Below the pieces are notes generated by a model. The model had not been told where the DNA came from. It worked only from the letters and a program-made list of their open reading frames with translations, and did no database searches. From the NCBI GenBank assembly GCA_027083345.1, contig JALWOZ010000029.1:1-42889 (forward strand): a DNA stretch of 42,889 bases, given 5' to 3'. The DNA comes from Candidatus Kaiserbacteria bacterium (GTDB taxonomy: Bacteria > Patescibacteriota > Minisyncoccia > Phycocordibacterales > UBA2100). Positions 37,131 to 42,889 of this stretch are shown here, piece by piece. Numbering within the stretch: the stretch's first letter is position 1; each line of letters opens with the position of its first letter. The position numbers and the translations under genes are program-made.

Positions 37131-37451
37131 TTAGTAAAATGTTCTTTGCATTATATTAAATTCTCCACCAATAATATTTAAAATACCCCATATAGAAACC
37201 ATTACAAATATTATTAGAGTTCCCCATATAAGAGTATCTTTTAACTTGGTTTTTGCCTCTCCACTATTTTTTGCATTACCAAATATACCCATACCAGTAT
37301 TATAGAAAAATATAACTATGGCTAACGATATTAATATAGGTATTATTGTATTAATAAGTCCTACCAATAAATCTACGAGATCCGACAGGCTTGATACAGC
37401 AAGAGTTGGTATAGGTAATAGTAATATTAATGTAGTAAGTATTTTATTCAT
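37131..37451 (-). CDS. VirB2/TrbC pilin-like small membrane protein
   Basis: Signal peptide plus two TMs; NAKNSGEAKTKLKDTLIWGTLIIFVMVSIWGILNIIGG. Confidence 0.65.
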   Translation of the reverse strand: MNKILTTLILLLPIPTLAVSSLSDLVDLLVGLINTIIPILISLAIVIFFYNTGMGIFGNAKNSGEAKTKLKDTLIWGTLIIFVMVSIWGILNIIGGEFNIMQRTFY

Positions 37452-37454
37452 GAT

Positions 37455-37784
37455 TTAGTGCATGATGCTATTAATTGTAGAATCTATAAGAGTAGTGAGA
37501 GCCCACGCCCCTAAAAACACTCCTATACCTATTATGACCCATTGTATATTAAAAGTAGCTGTTTTAATTTGTTCTCTTTTACCTCTGGCAAATAAGAATT
37601 TAAAGCCAGCATATACCAGTATTAAACCTATAAAAGGTATACCCATATACATAATAAGACCTAGAATACTTTTTATAAAACCAGGTATACTATTAATATT
37701 TTCATTTAGATTCCCTGCTAAAGGATTCTTTAATCCTGTAGAGTTTATATTGTCTACTGCGTATACAAAGATCTCTTTAAACAT
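37455..37784 (-). CDS. VirB2-like small membrane protein (tandem paralogue)
   Basis: GFIKSILGLIMYMGIPFIGLILVYAGFKFLFARGKREQIKTATFNIQWVIIGIGVFLGAWAL. Confidence 0.6.
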   Translation of the reverse strand: MFKEIFVYAVDNINSTGLKNPLAGNLNENINSIPGFIKSILGLIMYMGIPFIGLILVYAGFKFLFARGKREQIKTATFNIQWVIIGIGVFLGAWALTTLIDSTINSIMH

Positions 37785-37788
37785 ATTT

Positions 37789-38082
37789 TTATTTTGTTCT
37801 TATAATAGCACCTATTGTGTTAGAAACCACAGTTATTATCATATAAGAGCCTAGTATAAGTGCAATAGCGAGGGCTACATAAGTTAAGTTATAAATTGCT
37901 CTTCTTATTTTAATTTTATTTCCTCTTGCAAAGATAAACATTAAACCTGAGAGTATTAAAACTAATCCTAATATTGGGATTACAAAATACATAACGGCGC
38001 CTAGTAGTTTACCTAAAAACTCCATAGAGCTATTTACAGCTAGAGGATTTTCTACAGATGCTGCTTCTAAAAAAAAGTTCAT
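37789..38082 (-). CDS. VirB2-like small membrane protein (tandem paralogue)
   Basis: LLGAVMYFVIPILGLVLILSGLMFIFARGNKIKIRRAIYNLTYVALAIALILGSYMI; shares FARG-K-K with its neighbour. Confidence 0.6.
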   Translation of the reverse strand: MNFFLEAASVENPLAVNSSMEFLGKLLGAVMYFVIPILGLVLILSGLMFIFARGNKIKIRRAIYNLTYVALAIALILGSYMIITVVSNTIGAIIRTK

Positions 38083-38087
38083 AATAT

Positions 38088-39413
38088 TTAATAAGTATTA
38101 CCAAGTAGTACTTGTAGCTCTCTGTTAGCTCTTTCTATTGCAGAGCTCATTCTTTTCTTGCCTGTGGTTACAGTCTCTACCATTTTTGATAATATGTCGT
38201 AAGTCTTTCTTGGGTCAGGGTCCCTCCAGCTTTTAGCCATTATAGCAGAGTTACGGAATGTGGTTTTCAGCGGATCGGTAGGTTCTTTGGCTAGTAGCTG
38301 TCTTCTTGGGCTTGGTAGGCCTATATTTTTTTCTAGTAATATGGAAGCATCTTTACTTATTAAAGACGTTATAAACACACCAGCATCTTGAGGGTGTTTA
38401 GAGACTTTGGGGATAGTTACAGCATATACTCTGGCTATGGTAGATAGTCTCTGTCCTACCCCACCACTTAATTGAGGTAGTATACTAACGTCAAAATTTA
38501 AATTAGGATTTTGTTTTAATATTAAAGGTAATTCAGAAGCGAAGCCTAAGTACATGGCTAAATCCCCAGACACAAAAGCGTCTCTAGCCTCTGACTGAGC
38601 TCTACTCCAAGTGTAGGTACTTTTGGCCGGATTAGAAAATTCTGTAAAGAATCTCAAGGCATTTAAGGTAGGTGAAGCTCCGTCTGTGTTTTTAGCTGAT
38701 AACGTTGCTATTTGTTTATTGTCTTTATTCAATTTTGTTACATCTCCTCCTGCTTGCATTAGCATAGCTATTAGTATGTCTTTTGCATTGTGTATATTAC
38801 TAAATTCACCTAATGCTATAGTCGACAGTTTTATTATTCCGGAATCATCTCTCCTAGTTATATTTTGAGACATTCTAAATAGCTCACCCCATTGTTTGGG
38901 AGGTAATGTGTATTGATTATTGGCTAGTAGAGTTCTGTTCCAATACAAAACCAGAGGGTCTACAGCAACTGGGAATCCTATTATCCCCTCTGGTAGAAGT
39001 AGAGACTCCGCAGATTCTATATAGGTATCTTTAAATTTCCTTATGTCAAATTGTTTGTAAGGTGTGGCGTATACCCTATCTCTGTTTTGCATTATTTGCT
39101 CGTTAGTTATAAATAGTAAATCTGGACCCTTACCAGAAGCCAGTGCATTAGTTAATTCATCATAAAAAGTATCTTCATTTTTATATATGTAATTTATTTT
39201 CTCTACTTTGCTATCTATTTCTGCCAGATCACTTAAAAAAGCGTCAAATCTTTCTTTGGGTATGGTTCCCCACATGGTAACATTGCTCAATCGTTTTTCT
39301 CCAGCTCCAGCTTGGTATAGTGCAAACATTACTACCCCAATAGCCGCAAATATAAAAAATATAAAAAGTACTATTAATTTGAATGGACTCGTTTGTGTGT
39401 TGTTTAATACCAT
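38088..39413 (-). CDS. Membrane-anchored extracellular solute-binding protein (family 1)
   Basis: N-terminal TM; GKGPDLLFITNEQI, GFPVAVDPLVLYWNRTLL, DAFVSGDLAMYLGFASELPLI. Confidence 0.78.
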   Translation of the reverse strand: MVLNNTQTSPFKLIVLFIFFIFAAIGVVMFALYQAGAGEKRLSNVTMWGTIPKERFDAFLSDLAEIDSKVEKINYIYKNEDTFYDELTNALASGKGPDLLFITNEQIMQNRDRVYATPYKQFDIRKFKDTYIESAESLLLPEGIIGFPVAVDPLVLYWNRTLLANNQYTLPPKQWGELFRMSQNITRRDDSGIIKLSTIALGEFSNIHNAKDILIAMLMQAGGDVTKLNKDNKQIATLSAKNTDGASPTLNALRFFTEFSNPAKSTYTWSRAQSEARDAFVSGDLAMYLGFASELPLILKQNPNLNFDVSILPQLSGGVGQRLSTIARVYAVTIPKVSKHPQDAGVFITSLISKDASILLEKNIGLPSPRRQLLAKEPTDPLKTTFRNSAIMAKSWRDPDPRKTYDILSKMVETVTTGKKRMSSAIERANRELQVLLGNTY

Positions 39414-39416
39414 AAG

Positions 39417-39974
39417 TTATTGTTTGGTTAATTCTAAACCATAATGGTGTTCACCTGGATTAAACTCGTTATGTAAGATAAAGCCTGCTTTCTTGGATAT
39501 CTCAAGAGCTTCATCTTTAGGGACAACACTGTCTTTGTCCGGTCCTAATCCCCCAAAGCTCTCTGTCCAATCTATTATGTATAATTTACCTGTATTTTTG
39601 AGTACCCTATAGGATTCTTTGAGTGCTCCTAACTTATCTTCTAGCTGAAATATGGTATTAGAGAGAATGACTATATCTAGAGATTCATTATTTAGTTTAG
39701 TAGCTCCTAGCTTCTCAAAATCAGTCCATAAGAATTTTACATTAGTATAACCTTCGGTTAGAACTTGTTTTTTTAATTTTAATAATAAATCTTTTTGTAT
39801 ATCTATTGCAAATAGCTTACCTGTGTGCCCGGCCAGAGGAGCTGCTGCTAATATATAAGCACCAGAGCCTGCTCCGAAGTCAGCTATTTTGCTCCCCTCT
39901 TTAATATTAAATAAGTGGATTATTTTTGCAGGATTTACAAAGCTACATGGTTTGATGTTTGTGTTATTATCCAT
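39417..39974 (-). CDS. SAM-dependent methyltransferase (UbiE/Methyltransf_11-like)
   Basis: KIADFGAGSGAYILAAAPLAGHTGKLFAIDIQKDLL. Confidence 0.85.
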   Translation of the reverse strand: MDNNTNIKPCSFVNPAKIIHLFNIKEGSKIADFGAGSGAYILAAAPLAGHTGKLFAIDIQKDLLLKLKKQVLTEGYTNVKFLWTDFEKLGATKLNNESLDIVILSNTIFQLEDKLGALKESYRVLKNTGKLYIIDWTESFGGLGPDKDSVVPKDEALEISKKAGFILHNEFNPGEHHYGLELTKQ

Positions 39975-40083
39975 ATTTATATTATACCCTGTAGTTAAGG
40001 AGAACCAATAGTTATAAGTTAATAAATATGGATAACTAATCTAGATTTCATGTTTTGTATTTATTTATAGTATAATTACTTAT

Positions 40084-42267
40084 ATGTATTTAACTGACAA
40101 TATAAACGAGCATTTTAGATTGGTTGGCACGCAAATAAAAGCTTTAGAGAAGTTAGAATTATTTACAATTCAAGATTTATTGATGCATATACCTAGCAGA
40201 TATGAGAATATAGGTAGTTCTGTTAGTGTTCAAAAATTACTAGAAGACGGGATTACAGATAACATAGTAACAGTATATGGTGAACTTGTAGATGTTAAGA
40301 AAACTTTAATGTGGAAGACAAAGAAGTATATGGTAGAAGGATGGCTAAAAGATGGTACTGCGAGAATTAGACTTAGATGGTTTAATCAACCATATATAGT
40401 AGACTCACTAAAGTATGTAAAATACATAAAAGTTACATCTAAGATTACAGGTAAAGGAAAGAATATGTATTTTGCTAATCCTAATATAGAGCAAATGCCT
40501 GGATTGCCTGAAATAAAAGATTCCCAAACTGAGCATGCAGGTCTGTATCCAATTTATAAGACAAGTCAAGGTATTACTAGTAGGTGGTTTTATTATGCTA
40601 TACGCAAAGTTTTAGAGGGTATTAATTTGGAGAGTCTAGTAGACATAATACCTATAAATATAATTAAGAAATATAATTTACCTACCATGTCTACTGCAAT
40701 AGTTTGGGCACATATACCGGAGAATGAGAAGGATGCGTACAGTGCTCGTAAAAGGTTTGCTTTTGATGAAGTGTTTAAATTACAGCTTATGGCAGCCAAA
40801 GAGCGAAACCTTAGGAGCAATAGTTTAGGGTATAAGATTAGTAATGATGTTACTACTTTCAATGTTGGATATTCAAGTGTAGAGGGTTTTGTAGAGTCGT
40901 TCCCTTTCATCTTAACTAAATCTCAAAACAAAGCTGTGCAATCTATTCTAAAAGATATGTCTAAAGGAGTACCAATGTCTAGGTTGCTTGAGGGAGATGT
41001 GGGGTCTGGTAAGACTGCGGTAGCTGCTACTGTTAGTTTTGCTGTAGTGTCTAATGGTATCCAAGTAGTTTATATGGCCCCTACCGAAGTCTTGGCCAAA
41101 CAGCTTTTTGATAGTTTTATCAAATATTTTAATAACTCTTATGTAAATATAGGGCTGCTGACGGGGAGTGGTTGTAAAAAATATCCATCGAAAGCTGAAC
41201 CCGGTAAAGCTACTAATATCTCAAAAACCCAATTACTTAAATGGGTGGCAGACGGGAGTGTGCAAGTAGTTATAGGTACTCATGCATTGATACAAAAAGG
41301 TGTCCATTTCAATAAATTAGGATTGGCAATAATAGATGAGCAACATAGATTTGGCACTAAACAACGGGCATCTCTTTTAAAAAATAATCTAGATAAAAAA
41401 CCCCCACACTTATTGTCTATGACAGCCACGCCTATACCTAGAACATTGGCCTTAACTATATATGGAGATTTGGATCTAACTATAATAGACGAGATGCCCA
41501 GAGGGCGTAAAAGGGTAATAACAAAAATAGTTAGTAAAAATAAATTAAATGATGTGTATCAACATATTAGACAACAGGTGGCAGAAGGGCGACAAGCTTA
41601 TGTTATATGTCCTAGGGTTTATATTGGAGACCTGTCAGATAAAAATGGGGTGATTAGTGCACAAAAAATAATGATGGCTAGATTAAAATCTGTTGAAAAT
41701 GAGGTGGAGAATTTGCGTAAAATATTCCCAGAATTAAGTATAGATATGTTGCATGGTAAGATGTCTAATAAAGAGAAAGAGGATGTGATGCTTGAATTTT
41801 CTAACGGTAACGTCGACATATTGGTGGCTACCTCAGTAGTAGAAGTTGGTGTCAACGTACCTAATGCTACGATTATCCTTATAGAAGGAGCAGAAAGATT
41901 TGGACTCTCTCAATTGCATCAATTACGAGGTAGAGTTATACGTAGCAATTATCAATCTTATTGCTACTTAGCTACTACTAATCATACAGTGTCAGATACA
42001 ACCAAAGATCGTCTTACAGCTATAATCAATGCAAAGAGTGGTTTTGAATTGGCAGAAATGGATTTATCTTTACGAGGTGCCGGAGAGTTGAGGGGTGATA
42101 CTCAATGGGGTACGTCAGATATAGCAATGGAAGCTATAAAAAATATAAAGATGGTAGAGGCAGCCAGAGAAGAAGCCCAGAGATTGATAACAGAAGATCC
42201 AGATTTAAAAAAGCATAGTAATTTGCGTGAGATCTTGCTTTGCCAAGACAGGATCCATTTTGAGTAA
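40084..42267 (+). CDS. recG: ATP-dependent DNA helicase RecG
   Basis: LLEGDVGSGKTAVAA, IIDEQHRFGTKQR, MTATPIPRTLALTIYGDLD, QLRGRVIRSNYQSYC. Confidence 0.95.
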   Translation: MYLTDNINEHFRLVGTQIKALEKLELFTIQDLLMHIPSRYENIGSSVSVQKLLEDGITDNIVTVYGELVDVKKTLMWKTKKYMVEGWLKDGTARIRLRWFNQPYIVDSLKYVKYIKVTSKITGKGKNMYFANPNIEQMPGLPEIKDSQTEHAGLYPIYKTSQGITSRWFYYAIRKVLEGINLESLVDIIPINIIKKYNLPTMSTAIVWAHIPENEKDAYSARKRFAFDEVFKLQLMAAKERNLRSNSLGYKISNDVTTFNVGYSSVEGFVESFPFILTKSQNKAVQSILKDMSKGVPMSRLLEGDVGSGKTAVAATVSFAVVSNGIQVVYMAPTEVLAKQLFDSFIKYFNNSYVNIGLLTGSGCKKYPSKAEPGKATNISKTQLLKWVADGSVQVVIGTHALIQKGVHFNKLGLAIIDEQHRFGTKQRASLLKNNLDKKPPHLLSMTATPIPRTLALTIYGDLDLTIIDEMPRGRKRVITKIVSKNKLNDVYQHIRQQVAEGRQAYVICPRVYIGDLSDKNGVISAQKIMMARLKSVENEVENLRKIFPELSIDMLHGKMSNKEKEDVMLEFSNGNVDILVATSVVEVGVNVPNATIILIEGAERFGLSQLHQLRGRVIRSNYQSYCYLATTNHTVSDTTKDRLTAIINAKSGFELAEMDLSLRGAGELRGDTQWGTSDIAMEAIKNIKMVEAAREEAQRLITEDPDLKKHSNLREILLCQDRIHFE

Positions 42268-42270
42268 TTA

Positions 42271-42889
42271 TTATTTAAATATAGATCTTATTGCAGTTGC
42301 TAAGCTTTCACCTAGGTGTAGATTGTTTATTCTTTGTGCTAAGTTACGTAAGCCATTTCTTAAAACTTCTTGGTCTACAACAACTTCTTTTGTCTTTGAG
42401 TAAGTTGAGTTTATGTTTCCCTTTTTAATTGATAAAGTTACGTCATATCTACCGGTATTTTGGAAAGTGTGAGTAAAGTCTCTGGTAACTATCTGCGGGG
42501 AGAAAGAGTTACCGCAAGAAGGTAAAGATTTGTTATATGTAGATTTAGTTGAACCATCTCCCCAATCCACCTCATAGGTAATTGTTGTTGCATTACCTAC
42601 CACGCAAGACTCATCAGCTTTAAAGGATACAGTAGACTCTAATGGTTTGTATCCATAGGATGGTGTTACTGTAAAGTTCTCTCCCGTCAGTGTAACTTTT
42701 TGAGTTGTTTTGTAATATGATGTACCATTTGAAATGGTTAATCTAGGTAAGTAAGACCCCGCCTCAGTATAGTTGTGGTATATAGTGTGGGTAGTTATAG
42801 ATTGTGTGTTTAAACTAGAAGATGTACATTTATTAGCCACTAATTCATATTTAGAGGCATTTGTCCCATCTCTCCAGTCTATTGTATAC
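42271..42889 (-). CDS. PKD-domain protein, C-terminal part (continues past window end)
   Basis: VDWGDGSTKSTYNKS..DFTHTFQNTGRYDVTLSIKKG; the reading frame stays open to 42889 (YTIDWRDGTNASKYEL). Confidence 0.75.
   Translation of the reverse strand, partial: YTIDWRDGTNASKYELVANKCTSSSLNTQSITTHTIYHNYTEAGSYLPRLTISNGTSYYKTTQKVTLTGENFTVTPSYGYKPLESTVSFKADESCVVGNATTITYEVDWGDGSTKSTYNKSLPSCGNSFSPQIVTRDFTHTFQNTGRYDVTLSIKKGNINSTYSKTKEVVVDQEVLRNGLRNLAQRINNLHLGESLATAIRSIFK

Noticed and set aside
41161-41250. Possible insertion in RecG (GSGCKKYPSKAEPGKATNISK)
   Set aside because: A modest loop-length difference without palindromic or repeat structure at DNA level.
1-42889. CRISPR arrays, transposons, prophage or toxin-antitoxin pairs
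   Set aside because: No regularly spaced repeats, transposase, integrase, capsid or recognisable TA genes found on either strand.

Overview
The 42.9 kb AT-rich window looks like a chromosomal stretch of a Candidate Phyla Radiation (Patescibacteria, probably Parcubacteria-like) bacterium. Supporting traits are compact housekeeping genes (short PheS, minimal DnaJ, short delta'), class I LysRS, a B12-type ribonucleotide reductase and VirB2-like mini-pilins; the taxonomy is inference. Most of the window is readable core genome: tRNA-Ser, tag, trxB, ftsZ, corA, mreB, frr, rseP, ftsQ-like, pheST, RNR, rplI, murB, murF, ddl, tRNA-Ala, yhhQ-like, mraZ-rsmH-ftsL-ftsI, a UvrD/nuclease fusion, tyrS, dnaJ, rpmA, an M23 peptidase, gltX, murG, lysS class I, three tandem pilin-like genes, an orphan solute-binding protein, recG and a truncated PKD protein. 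No CRISPR array, transposase or phage module was seen. The observations most worth following are: (1) an unlisted 41-aa hydrophobic ORF on the minus strand (18981-19106) with its own promoter, a perfect extended Shine-Dalgarno and a strong terminator; (2) a tRNA-Ser 3'-end duplication (81-100 and 276-295) bounding about 195 bp of nested hairpins that can fold onto the duplicated tRNA tail; (3) palindromic elements kept in frame inside coding sequences (murB, and a tandem pair in pheT); (4) a recurrent TANNNT-N6..8-ATG arrangement at 14 gene starts, implying widespread leaderless transcription; (5) five 10-bp-phased MraZ-like boxes upstream of mraZ. No computation or database search was run; all calls come from reading the sequence and the supplied ORF translations.
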